In this document: piece by piece, positions 36,725-47,074 of the stretch | Position numbering within the stretch: position 1 is the first letter of the stretch | How the letters are laid out: each line of letters begins with the position of its first letter | Translations under genes and position numbers: made by a program | The notes under the pieces: model-generated | Told to the model about the DNA's origin: nothing | What the model saw: only the letters and a program-made list of their open reading frames with translations | Databases searched by the model: none | Assembly (NCBI RefSeq): GCF_010183535.1 | Contig: NC_071328.1 | Coordinates: 5,890,001-5,954,000 of the forward strand | Length of the DNA: 64,000 nucleotides | Source of the DNA: Caenorhabditis remanei | Lineage: Eukaryota > Nematoda > Chromadorea > Rhabditida > Rhabditidae | Direction: 5' to 3'

Positions 36725-36895
36725 GATGAGCGGAGAGCACGAAAGCACGAACTTGGCCTTTAAAATAGAGTATGAAAAACAAAAAAAAATAAATTGAAAA
36801 AATAAACTCTAAAAAAAAAAATGGTACAATGATGCTTCGCGACTGATAGAAGTTGATGATAGTTGATAGATGGGCTGCATTCTCAAAGGGGTTGG

Positions 36896-37072
36896 ACCTT
36901 ATAATTGCGATGTGTCATTCTTTCGTTGGTTAACTGTAGAAAAATTAGTCATATAAAACGGAAACATTAAACTTTTTGACCCCGTGTGAAACGGGTCCTT
37001 ATAATTGTGCTGTCATTGGTTGAGTGTAGAAAAATTAGTCATCCATAACGGAAACATTAAACTCCCTGTAAG
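36896..37072. repeat. Imperfect direct duplication upstream of helicase
   Basis: The lines TTATAATTG(C/T), CATT..TTGGTT, GTAGAAAAATTAGTCAT and AACGGAAACATTAAACT occur twice in the same order (about 36898-36972 and 37010-37064). Non-coding, between the helicase start and the 3' end of the small zinc protein gene. It could be a promoter module or replication signal. Confidence 0.6.
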
Positions 37073-37224
37073 TTTTAACACGTCTTTTTCATATTCAAAA
37101 AAAAAACCTTTATTCAGACAAAGAAAGTAGAAAAAGAAAATATATATCTGTCGATGTGTTTGTTTACAGAACACTTTCAATTATAAAAGAGAAAAAGAGA
37201 GATGGTCGGTATGCTTTCAGGCAA

Positions 37225-37816
37225 TCACAGATTGAACTCCTTCTTGACGGTTGGGATTTCAAGCTGGAAGAACTTGATCTGGCGCTGAAGGTTGAGATGG
37301 TGTCGACAGACCGTACACAAAGCCAATGCTGAAAACAAAATAAATAAATACACGAAAAATCAAAACTTAGATGGATAAAAATAAATTAAAAACTTACGGA
37401 TTTGGACCATTCCTGTCTTGACTACTTCCCCCTGGCGCTCCGAGTTGAATTGTTTGCAGGGATTACAGATATTGAAGACGAGAGCTCCTGGTTCCTTGAA
37501 AAGATATTCCGGCTTCACAACAGCGTTTGTCTCGGATGGGATCACAGCATCCTTTGCTTTCGCTTTGAGCCATTCCTGAAATATTTAAAAAACTATTTTA
37601 TATAAAAAGTAAATAAATTACCATTTTTCTGGCGGTCCCGTCATCTTCTCCCTCTTTCTCCTCTCTCTTTCTCTTTAATGGAGTCCTCGGTGCGTGGACG
37701 ATTTTCTTGATTTGGTCGGAAATGGCACCTTCGATCTTGGTTGGTTTATTTTTGTAGGCTTTTGGAAGGTCCTTAACGGCTTTGGTGTTTTCATCGGAGG
37801 AGCGGACATGAGACAT
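37225..37816 (-). CDS. Small zinc-binding-type protein of the Maverick
   Basis: Three exons on the minus strand (37816-37622, 37575-37398, 37328-37225) join in frame to give 158 residues. The N-terminal third is lysine-rich (RTPLKRKREEKEGEDD). The C-terminal half has CNPC and CTVCRHH, a CX2C-CX2C pair that may bind zinc. I do not recognise the family. It lies between the helicase and the divergent polymerase gene, with the helicase downstream on the same strand, so it may be an early regulatory or DNA-binding protein (inference). Confidence 0.6.
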
Positions 37817-37859
37817 TTCTTCTACAGAAAAGAGAATATTCAAATTTATTTTTGAGAGA

Positions 37860-38440
37860 AAAGAAGAAATAGAAAGAAAAAAAAAAGTGGCGTGAAAGGG
37901 AGAGCGGTGGAAAAACCGACCGCACAGTAAGAAGAAAAAATAAAGAAATGAATGAAATGAGTGATAAGAGTCAGAAGTGGGCGGAGCTTAACTAATTTTC
38001 AGGGATTATTACACAAAATGGATCATGGATAATCAATTAGGATAATTATTACACAAAATGGGCTAATAATGGAGGTAAGCCTGGCACGAAATGGTACGAA
38101 GGGGTATCGGAAATCAAAACATTACACAAAAATTTGGCCCTCTTGTGGCTCCCTCATTCTTTCACTTTTTGAATGTAGATGGTTGGTGACGACCCTTTAT
38201 TAAAGTTGAATATAAAGCTTTCCACTTTTTTCGATTGTTTTGACGGCGACGGCTGTGTGAAAACCATACTTTCGTTTCCCATTGTGGAACTTATCTGAAT
38301 TTTTCCAATTTATTTTTCATTTTTTAGTAAAAAACTCACCATTCCATTTTGATTGAAGTTTTCTTGCGTGACAAAATATCCAGTATTATCCTCGTTCATA
38401 ACCTTCTTTGGAGCTGATTGAATCATTTTTTCAGTATTCT
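37860..38440. promoter_or_regulatory. Divergent promoter region with repeated ACACAAAATGG
   Basis: This gap separates the minus-strand zinc protein gene from the plus-strand polymerase gene. The line ATTATTACACAAAATGG occurs at 38005-38021 and 38045-38061, with a diverged third copy (ATTACACAAAAATTTGG) at about 38121-38138. A bidirectional promoter is inferred; no TATA box is certain. Confidence 0.45.
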
Positions 38441-38454
38441 CGTCGTACTTCAAG

Positions 38455-41400
38455 ATGGAAATTCAACAAATTCTGAATGATGTGCTCGATCAAGTGGTGG
38501 AGGCGGAAATGGAGGAGTTGCGAAGCGGACTCGTGAGTGAAATGAACTTATTTGTGGGGTTTAAATAGTTTTTATTTATTAGGTACAAGTGGGCGGAGCT
38601 TCCCTGAAAGAACTCACGAAGGTGGTCCGTAGACCTGAAGGCCCCTTCCGTGATATTGTGACTCATGTCACGATGAAATTGGGGGTCCCCCGAAACATTA
38701 TTCTCCATCCCCAGGGTCCTGAATTGTTCGCTCAGGCCTTAATAGACCTGATGAAGAAGCATGCCCCCTCTAGAGCTTCCACGACCGACCTTCATGTCGG
38801 CGTAACTATTTATTCTGATAGTTTAGTGGAGCATATTGGCCTCCCTCTAAAACCAATAGGAAGGGTGACTGTAGATGACATTGTCTTCAACATGGAGAGA
38901 ATGAGTCAATCGAGTCGCTCTCCATTGGAATTAGACGTCCCCGAGCTGTCGGTGATGTTGACATATGTCACACCGGCAGTGGGTTCTGGAGACGTTCCCC
39001 CTGAAGTTTCTCCGAAATCAAAGCGAGGACGTAAGAGAAAGTTTGATACTGAAAAACTTCTCGAACTTATTGCTTTCGAGAAACAAAAAAGGGCGGAGGA
39101 GGAAACTAGAGAGGAGGCGAGGGCAGAAAGGGAAGAGACCCGTGCGGCAAAGTCAAGAAAGAGGAGAGGAGGTTGCCCTTTCCTCGATGACGAAGCGGGG
39201 TGCTCTGATGATGGAGATGATGAAGAAGTCGAAAAAGAGGGGGAATTCGATGATTTCCTGGATGATGAAGAAGGAGACTATGATATGGAAATGTACGAGA
39301 GAAGGGAAATTGATGACAGAGTTCTCGGAGAAATGGAGGAAAGAATAGTGGAAGAAGAAGAAGACGCGGAGGAGGAAGAACAAACAATTGAAGAAGAAGA
39401 CGATGAGGAGACGGGAGAAAGTTCTTCGATAACATTCACCGGGGAAAGAAGAAAAGGAGAGGATGCTGTTATGCCTAATAAAGGTGGTTTCTTCCATTGA
39501 AATTGTCTCAACTATTGTTTTTTTTTTCAGTTTCCAAAAATTGTCTCCCTCATGCCCTTCTCCAAGCTCTATATTATTCCATTTATCGGGAGAAGAAAAC
39601 AGCCACAACCCTCTACAACTACAAAAGCAGTGTGAGGAAAAGTGATAGCAATCCTAATCGATTCAGAGGAATTTTCGAAACTGTTGAAGATATCAAAAAG
39701 GTAATTTATTTCTTTTGAAAATTGGGAAACTATTTATTTTATTTTAGAAGGCTGGAGTAACAAAGTCTGAAAACTTTGGTTATCTGGATATCAAAGCCTT
39801 CCAAGAAACAGTCTTCAAGAAGTACAAGATCCTCGTATTCGAGCAGAACTCCACTCTCCCCTTTTTCAAAGGGGACTACACTGGGGAGAAAAAATTGTTG
39901 GTTCTCTACCTCTCAAACGGTCACTATCGGGGAGTTCGAAATGTTTGTGCCCTCCTCGACACTGTCTACTATTGCGGCAAGTGCGACGCAAAGTTCAGGG
40001 ATGCGGCCTCACACTACAACTGCAAGTTGATCCACAGGAAATGTGGCAAGAAGAACTGTCCAAAAGCGGAGGATGATAAACCAGTTGTGTGCGAAAAATG
40101 CCAAGTCAAGTTCCCCTCGGAGGCATGCTTCGAAAACCACCTTCAGAAAGGTAAACAAATGAACATAAAGGGCGAGTCTAACTATTTGTTTTTAGGGCCA
40201 CGAGGAGGAAAAAGTAGGTGCGACCACACTAAGTTTTGTAAAAAGTGTGAAATGCCCTACTTCCGCAACAAAAACTCCAGACCTCACGAGTGTGGTGAAA
40301 CCTTCTGCCACAGATGTCAGATAATGAAGGGTGAAATTCATCACTGTACGATGACAGTCAGTGAGAAGAATGAGAAGAGACTCACTCGGACGTACTTCTA
40401 CTTTGACATCGAGGTTTGTGTACTCTTATATTGGTCAGAAAATAATAGAAAATTTTCAGAGTAAGGCTGTGGAGGAAGGAGAACAGATCCCTATCGTGTT
40501 CACTGGGGTAAGATGCTGCCCAGAATGCTCCCGGACGATTCCGAAGACTGTGAAATATGATGGGACGAAACCGGAAATTCGAGATGCCACCGACACATGT
40601 GCCAGATGTTCTCCAGATGGTCGTATAAAGATAATTGAAAGTATCTATTACGGTAACAGAGATCTGGATTGTAAGTCCGAAATCGGACAATTCGTGATCT
40701 CTGAGGAGAACAAGGGGTCGACACTCGTCGCCCACAACATGTCTGGGTAAGTGAAAAATGAAAAACTTTCTAATTTTCATTGAATTTCTTTCAGATATGA
40801 TGGTCAATTCATCCTTCAAAGTCTGATCGCCTCCAACAAATCCGCACCGGAAGTATGCCTGGATGGTACGAAACTCATCTATCTGAAACACAATGGTGTC
40901 CGGATGGTCGATTCAATGAAATATCTCCCGATGAGTCTTGCCACAATGGGGAAAACTTTCGAGGTGGATTCTCTGAAGGGGTAAGTATTTTATTTTCTTG
41001 AAAAAATATAGAAAAAACCTTTCCAGAGATTTCCCAATCAAGTTTATAAAAGAAGAAAACTATGATTATGAGGGAGATCTCCCGGCAAACGAGTACTATA
41101 CACTGGACAACAAGTCGTCGTCGGAGAGAAAACGTATGGAGAAGGTACTCGCTGAGGAAAGAGAGGAATATAAGAAATCCAACAAGAAGTTCAACTTTTG
41201 TGAAGAGTTGATCAAGTACTGTTATAATGATGTGTATATCCTCGCCACATCAATGACTACTTTCCTGAAGGCCTTCGAAGAGTTGACAGATGTCTGTCTG
41301 TTAGAGGTTGGTTCTTTCCCCGTCTATTTCTCCACTCTCTCACCCAAACATATGGTTACCCGCACTTTCCCCTCACAACATGTGTGTTTTCTAACTGTCT

Positions 41401-43709
41401 GCGTTTCTTACAGGAGTCGGTCACTATCGCTTCGGCCGCGATGACCACTTTCCGACGCAATCATCTCCAAAGAAAGTTCCCAATTGTGTTGGACGTCAAA
41501 CCATCGGCCTCCTACAATGCCTCCATCAAGAGCCAAAAGTATTTGGCATGGATTGGTCATAGGGATGGAGTCCAAGTGGAAATTTCCTCGACTTATGGAG
41601 AAAAGAAGATTGGAAAATACCGAGTCGATGGCTTCATTGACCAATGTGAAAAGTACCCGGAAGGAAAAATTATTGAATTCAATGTAAGTCTGAATTTTTT
41701 CTTCAACATAATTTCTTTTTTGTTTAGGGGTGTTATTGGCATGCCCACTCGTGTTCGTTCGCCGATGACTCAATGATTGGCGACATGACTGGCGAAGAGG
41801 TTCGAGAGAGGGACCGAATGAGACTGGCCGAACTGAAGGATAGTGGATATCCTGTGGAGGTCGTTTGGGAGTGCGATGTGGACGCGGAGCTCCGAAACAC
41901 CCCGGAAATGGCGGATTTTTTCGCGAATCATGAAGTTTCCGTAAGTTTTCAAACTTTAAAAAAAAATACAAAATAATATTTTAGGGGATCCTCCAAATGG
42001 AGAGAGCCTTGGTTGGTGGCAGGACTGAGGTTTTTAGACTGATTGTCGATGATAAGGGCAAAATTATGAACTTCAACGACGTCATCAGGTATATTTTCCA
42101 CCTTTTTTATCATAAAATCGTATTTTTTCTTCAGTCTATACCCATCCGTGATGAAGTACTGCCGTTTCCCCGTCGGACCGCCAAATGATGTTCCCGCAAA
42201 GGACCTTAAAGTCCCAATGACTGCTCCAGAAGACATCCCATTCTCAGGATTCATGCTGTGTCGGGTGTTGGCACCTGATGATCTCCGACTCCCTCTTATT
42301 GCCGACAAGTCCTGTGGAAAGTTGGTTTTCGGACTCTGCAAAAGTAAGTATTTTCTTCAAGTTCCCCAAAATTACATTTTTCTTCAGTCTGTATGAGAGA
42401 GGAAAACCAAGAAGACTGCCAACACACGGATGATGAAAGGGCCTTCACGGGTGTGTACACAACCGTTGAACTCCACAAAGCCCTGAGCCTGGGGTACAAA
42501 ATTTTGGAAGTTTTCCATGTAAGTTGATTTACATTTATTTCTAAGCAAAAATTAAATTTATAGGCCATCGAATACAAATATTGGGTGGGAAACGACGCCC
42601 AGGGACAAGGAGGACTCTTCACCTCATATATAAACAAGATGATGGTGGAGAAAATTGTAAGTTTTTTAATTAAAAACAAATATGAAAAATTTTATTTCAG
42701 CATGCCAGTGGATGGCCAGAAAGTGTTGTCACCCCGGAAGAGAAGGAAGCGTTCATTGAAGGGTATCGGACCATGGAGGCTATCGAGTTGGATGCCGATA
42801 AGATGGAGAAGAACCCCGGAAAGCGAGCCGTCTCCAAACTCTTGCTCAACTCCCTCGTAAGTTTTTAATTAAATTTTTAAAAATTCTGAAAGTTTTATTT
42901 TAGTGGGGAAAAACAGCTCAACGGGTGGATAAGACGAACACGTCAATCATTATTGATCCGGCCAAGTTTTATCGTATTCTTTACGATAAAACCGTCGAGA
43001 TTCAAGACGTGAGAGGCGTCAATGACACCCTCGTCGTCAAACACCAGAAGAGAGCCGAATGCCTCGAGAGTCTCCGGACGAGTGCCATGCACATCGCCGC
43101 GATGACAACATCGCACGCGAGGCTCCACCTGTATAGGCTGATGGAGAAAGTGGGGGCCGACAATCTGGTCTATACAGGTAAATTTATAAATTTGAAAATT
43201 CCTTCACTAATTTATTTTTTCAGATACCGACTCCCTCATCTACACGGTGCCAGATGGAGAAGAAGACCCTCTGAAGGACGATCTCGGCAAATACTTGGGG
43301 GATCTCACCAGCGAATTGAGTGGCACAATGAAGGAATTTGTAACTTTAGGTCCCAAAACCTACAGTTACAAACAGGAGATGGAAACCGGTGAAGAAAAGG
43401 TAAACAACCAAAAAATATATTCATAAAACTTTAAAAAATTTTCAGATCTCCCTAAAGGCCAAGGGATTCACCATGACTTCAGCAGCCGACAAAATCGTCA
43501 CCTTCGACAATATGAAGACGATGGTTGAGGAAGTCTTGGAGGAGGTCACACCGAGGACAGTTCAGAAGGTCCCCCAGTTCACGATGCGGAGGGATCGGGA
43601 GCACAATGTCTACGCCCGGGACATTGAAAAACAAATGAAGTACACCTTCAACAAGAGAAGAGTTCTTTCGGATGGGTCAACACTGCCCTTCGGGTATCGA
43701 CATAAATAA
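38455..43709 (+). CDS. Maverick protein-primed DNA polymerase B
   Basis: Long gene of about 18 exons with short introns (first exons 38455-38532, 38583-39483, then from 39531; last 43446-43709). All exons read open. Regions in order: an N-terminal domain of about 200 residues; a basic, then very acidic stretch (39050-39480); a possible OTU-like cysteine peptidase domain (NCLPHAL near 39540, SNGHYRGV near 39915); Cys/His clusters (39970-40350); exonuclease motifs FDIE (about 40402), NMSGYDGQF (split at 40746/40797) and YCYNDVYIL (about 41218). Polymerase motifs: SLYPS (about 42134), LLNSLWGK (split at 42857/42904), and YTDTDS (split near 43180/43224). These fit family B polymerases that start from a protein primer. 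Poly(A) signal AATAAA at 43744. It replicates the element. Confidence 0.88.
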
Positions 43710-43743
43710 ATTTTGTATATTTTTTCTGTACATATTTTTTCAT

Positions 43744-43749
43744 AATAAA
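43744..43749 (+). terminator. Poly(A) signal of the polymerase gene
   Basis: AATAAA 35 nt after the polymerase stop in AT-rich sequence. Confidence 0.6.
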
Positions 43750-43778
43750 TTTATTTTTTCAAGTCCACGTCAAAGTAG

Positions 43779-43995
43779 TGGGAAAGCAAACAGACACACA
43801 GACAGACAGATGGGGGAAGAAGAAGGGTGGTGATGAAATAGTTGAGAGAGGGAAGGAGGCCGCAAATGCCGCAAAGTGTACTTACGTACTTGCGCGGGGA
43901 CCGTCTGTAGAGGGGAAGCAAACACACAGACAGATGGGTGATGATGAAATAGTTAAGAGAGGGAAGCGTCCTTGCGCGGGGCCGGGGACTGGGAG
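43779..43995. repeat. Imperfect tandem duplication between early and late genes
   Basis: GCAAAC(A)GACACACAGACAGACAG, GATGATGAAATAGTT and GAGAGGGAAG occur in the same order at about 43785-43860 and 43917-43967. Non-coding; it separates the intron-rich polymerase from the compact late genes and may hold the late promoter. Confidence 0.55.
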
Positions 43996-44195
43996 ACAGA
44001 TAGGCCATGTCGATTTACGGGACGGCCATCACATATTTTAGTGAAATATTGTCGAGAAATGTGTTAATATCGGAAATTATGCAATAAAATGGAAAATTCA
44101 TGAGTTTCTCCAGTTATCGAAAAATTAATAGAAATTTTTTCGCATCGAATGGACTAAAAATGAAACAAAAATATTCAAAAAAATATTCATTCATC

Positions 44196-44825
44196 ATGGT
44201 TAAGCTAGCTTGGCAGTCTACTATTCTTGTTGTTGGCCCTAGTGGTCAGGGAAAAAGTACTTTGGCACGGAAAATAGTCGATCAAAGGAATACAATTTTT
44301 GATGTGGATAGTAAGATCTGTTTTTGGTACTATGACACGTTCGAAAGTGTACCCGATTCGATGAAAAACAGGAAAGATATCATTTTACGCGAAGGACTAC
44401 CAAATCTTGAAGAATTGAAGAAATATAAGAAGGAACAGGCTATGGTGGTAATTGATGACTTAATGACGAAAATCGACCAAAACTCTGGAATGGAGCGTCT
44501 AGTGTCAGTTTTGGCCCACCACTATGATATGACCGTAATGTTTCTCCTACACACAATTTTCTATTCAAAAGTAATAAGAAATCTCCGCCTCCAAGCAAGT
44601 TATATCATTCTATTCAAGAACAATTCTGATAAATCGAGTGTCCGGTGTTTGGGTTCCCAGCTTATGCCCGGCGGTTGTAACACTTTTCTCTCCATTTATT
44701 CTGACGCTACCAGCCAACCCTATACTTATTTGTTGATCGACCTTCACAAAAGTTGTCCTGACCAAATTCGGTATCGTGATAATATACTTCCTGGAAATAT
44801 TACTCATGTCTACGTCCCGAAATAA
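44196..44825 (+). CDS. DNA-packaging ATPase (A32/FtsK-HerA type)
   Basis: Single open frame of 209 residues, no intron. Walker A is GPSGQGKST close to the N-terminus, Walker B is MVVIDDLM in the middle, followed by a polar sensor stretch (FLLHTIFYSK). This pattern and length match the genome-packaging ATPases of Polintons and related viruses, which drive DNA into the capsid. A longer frame from 44100 exists, but the ATG at 44196 puts Walker A at the usual place. Its end overlaps the next start at 44806. No frame damage. Confidence 0.85.
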   Translation: MVKLAWQSTILVVGPSGQGKSTLARKIVDQRNTIFDVDSKICFWYYDTFESVPDSMKNRKDIILREGLPNLEELKKYKKEQAMVVIDDLMTKIDQNSGMERLVSVLAHHYDMTVMFLLHTIFYSKVIRNLRLQASYIILFKNNSDKSSVRCLGSQLMPGGCNTFLSIYSDATSQPYTYLLIDLHKSCPDQIRYRDNILPGNITHVYVPK

Positions 44826-45165
44826 CTATCCCCAGTGGGATTTGAAGACTTTTAATGAAATTATGGCTCTTTCGGCAACTTCTGACAAAAATGCCCGTAT
44901 TGCTCTAATAAATGCGATTCCGGACCAAAAGCTAATTTGTTTGGTAGAGTTGGTTTATAATGTTTTGAAAGGAAATGTTCAAATATCTCAAAAGAATGTC
45001 CGTCGTCTTCAACGTTATTCTACCGACTTGAGACGCCTATCAACCCTTCGAAATATTGACGAAACTCGTCAGTTTCTAATTCAAACTGGTGGTACACCAA
45101 TTGCTGTCCTTTTGCCCGTTCTAATTTCTGCTGCTTCTTCTATTCTGGAACATGTCCTACAATAA
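44806..45165 (+). CDS. Small Maverick protein with hydrophobic tail
   Basis: 119 residues, intronless. The body is polar and helical (NVRRLQRYSTDLRRLSTLRN), then a QTGGTPIAVLLPVLISAASS segment near the C-terminus. Small proteins with a basic body, a GG and a hydrophobic tail are common in Polintons next to the ATPase, with no assigned function. The start overlaps the ATPase stop by 20 nt, and the end overlaps the next ATG at 45152. Confidence 0.6.
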   Translation: MSTSRNNYPQWDLKTFNEIMALSATSDKNARIALINAIPDQKLICLVELVYNVLKGNVQISQKNVRRLQRYSTDLRRLSTLRNIDETRQFLIQTGGTPIAVLLPVLISAASSILEHVLQ

Positions 45166-45866
45166 ATATGTACTACTATCTGTGGAAGAACATGAAGATT
45201 TGATCAAAAATCGAAGCCCTGCGGATGGCTCAGTCAACAAAATATTGGAGGCTCCTATGGAAAATGATGTCAAACTCTCACTTTTGCAACAAAAAATATC
45301 ATCTTTGGTGAAAAAAACGGAATGATGAGACAAAAACTGTAAAAGAAGTGGAAAAGGCGAAGGAAGTGGAAAAACAACCCAAATTTGATGAAAACCTAGA
45401 AGACGATGTTTTCGCGGATGCTTCCAGTAATTTTGATGATGGTGCCAGTGACCGCTCAGGTAGTTCAGCTGATACTATTCCTACAACTCCTTTACCCGTC
45501 ATTCCACCTTCAATCTCTACCATTGGAAAGATAATAGAAAGTAAAACCAAACTCCAGAATCACTTTAAGAGCCACCCAAGTCATTTTAAAATTGATAAGC
45601 GGACTGGGGCATTTCTTTTGAGAAACCGATTGATTCCCTTGTACAATGTGAAAAGAATTCTCGAAGATTTTTCCAATCAAAATCCAATTTCAACCCCTTC
45701 GGAATCGCTTCGAGCATTGTCACAATACTTGAGTGAAACCAATTTTCCTGAAGAATATATTCTTAACCCGAAAAGAAAATACCAAACCCGCTTCACGCCT
45801 CGGAATTTTGCTGTAAAACGCTGGAGTAATGGAGGTACACCTGTCAAAAAAAGAACAACTCCTTGA
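45152..45866 (+). pseudogene. Split Maverick ORF before the integrase
   Basis: An ATG at 45152 opens a frame that stops at 45323-45325. A second frame, open to 45866, begins close by. The change of frame coincides with a run of seven As at 45311-45317, so it may be a sequencing indel, a real mutation or a slippage site. The second part is acidic (DENLEDDVFADASSNFDDG), then basic (NPKRKYQTRFTPRNFAVKRW). I do not recognise the family. Its 3' end overlaps the integrase start by 38 nt. Confidence 0.5.
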
Positions 45867-46839
45867 AAGATTGTACCATGATCCAAAGTCTGGATTGCGA
45901 GGTCCGTCAACTTTACTTGCTCAAGCCCGTAAAATAAACCCTCACATTCGAAGAAAAGATGTTCTCAGCTATCTTCATTCAAACAATGCATACACCCGCC
46001 ATTTTCACAAAGTCAAGAAAATCAAGCATAATCCTTGGGTCGCCCGTGGACCTAATAGCCACCATATGGCCGATCTTGCAATGCTCCCGACACTCAAATC
46101 AAAAAACAAAGGTTACTGCTACATTTTGGTAGTGGTTGATGTGTTTAGTCGGTATGTGTTTGCCCGACCATTGAAAAATAAGAAGTGTGAAACAGTCACT
46201 GAGGCCTATAAAAATATTTTGTTGTCTGCTCAAAGAAGAATTCCATCAAGTTTATATACGGATAAAGGTATGGTTCAGTTGTCTTTTATGTGTGCTTATA
46301 TTTTATTTTTAGGTACCGAATTCATGGGAAAAGAGTTTCAAAACTTTGTTCGATCAATGGGTATTACGTTTTATAACCCGAAGAACACAAATGTCAAAGC
46401 CTGTTATGCCGAAAATGTTATCATGAGAATCAAGAACAAGTTGGAAAAGTGGTTCACCGTTTCACAAAGTTACGATTGGGTCAGTGTATTACCGAAAATC
46501 TTGGAAGGACTAAACAGTACATATATGGATTCGATTGGAACATCTCCTGAAAATGTTACTTGGGATAATGCATATAAAATCTGGCAGAGACTCTATGGCG
46601 GTTCGAAAGCACAAAACCCTGTATACAAAGTTGGGGATACGGTCAGAGTCTTGATTGAAAATTCTCCTTTCGCTAAGGGAACAAGAGCCAAATGGACCAA
46701 TGAAGTCTTCAGAGTGACGAAAATCTTGAATTATGATATTCCAGTGTATATTCTATCAGATTCGAACGAAGAGGAGATTGATGGTATTTGGTACGCTGAA
46801 GAGATGGTTTTGTATAAAACCAATCATTTTGGGAAATAA
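45829..46839 (+). CDS. Maverick integrase (DDE, retroviral-type fold)
   Basis: A frame of 336 residues, or 321 if the 45-nt intron at 46268-46312 is spliced. The N-terminal region has a helix-turn-helix-like lead (GLRGPSTLLAQARKINPHIR). Catalytic acids are visible at MADLAML, LYTDKG and YAENVI, giving the D-D-E triad. The C-terminus (YKVGDTVRVL, then SNEEEIDGIWYAEEMVLY) looks like the SH3- or chromo-type end seen in these enzymes. It joins the element to host DNA. The intron lies right after the second aspartate (DKG/TEF); it has no stop and is a multiple of three, so an unspliced form is also open. Intact. Confidence 0.85.
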   Translation: MEVHLSKKEQLLERLYHDPKSGLRGPSTLLAQARKINPHIRRKDVLSYLHSNNAYTRHFHKVKKIKHNPWVARGPNSHHMADLAMLPTLKSKNKGYCYILVVVDVFSRYVFARPLKNKKCETVTEAYKNILLSAQRRIPSSLYTDKGMVQLSFMCAYILFLGTEFMGKEFQNFVRSMGITFYNPKNTNVKACYAENVIMRIKNKLEKWFTVSQSYDWVSVLPKILEGLNSTYMDSIGTSPENVTWDNAYKIWQRLYGGSKAQNPVYKVGDTVRVLIENSPFAKGTRAKWTNEVFRVTKILNYDIPVYILSDSNEEEIDGIWYAEEMVLYKTNHFGK

Positions 46840-46861
46840 GTTTGACGTTTCATTTGTTATT

Positions 46862-47074
46862 ATGGATAGTCCAAAGTGGGTTTGTGGTCAAACCATCTGT
46901 TCTAGGGCTTTGATTGTATTTCTTTCACAAGTTTTTATTATTTATGTTGTATGTTTTGTGGCACTATATAAAGTTTGTACTCTTGATCATCCGCATCAGC
47001 AACAGTGGCTTATTATTCTTGGTTCGTGTATTGGATATTTGCTACCGAATCCTAAAATTAGAGAAAATGAGTGA
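46862..47074 (+). CDS. Two-helix membrane protein of the Maverick
   Basis: 70 residues, intronless. Two hydrophobic segments (ALIVFLSQVFIIYVVCFVAL and WLIILGSCIGYLLP) are joined by a short polar loop, with a conserved-looking start (SPKWVCGQTICSR). It is probably a small virion or host-membrane protein; the function is unknown. Its end overlaps the penton-like start at 47067. Confidence 0.6.
   Translation: MDSPKWVCGQTICSRALIVFLSQVFIIYVVCFVALYKVCTLDHPHQQQWLIILGSCIGYLLPNPKIRENE

Noticed and set aside
34250..36800. Helitron as source of the helicase
   Set aside because: No Rep/HUH motif and no CTRR-type end was seen; the helicase sits next to Maverick genes.
39106..39608. Long minus-strand ORFs opposite the polymerase
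   Set aside because: Antisense of the acidic Glu/Asp stretch gives artificial Leu/Ser/Phe-rich frames.
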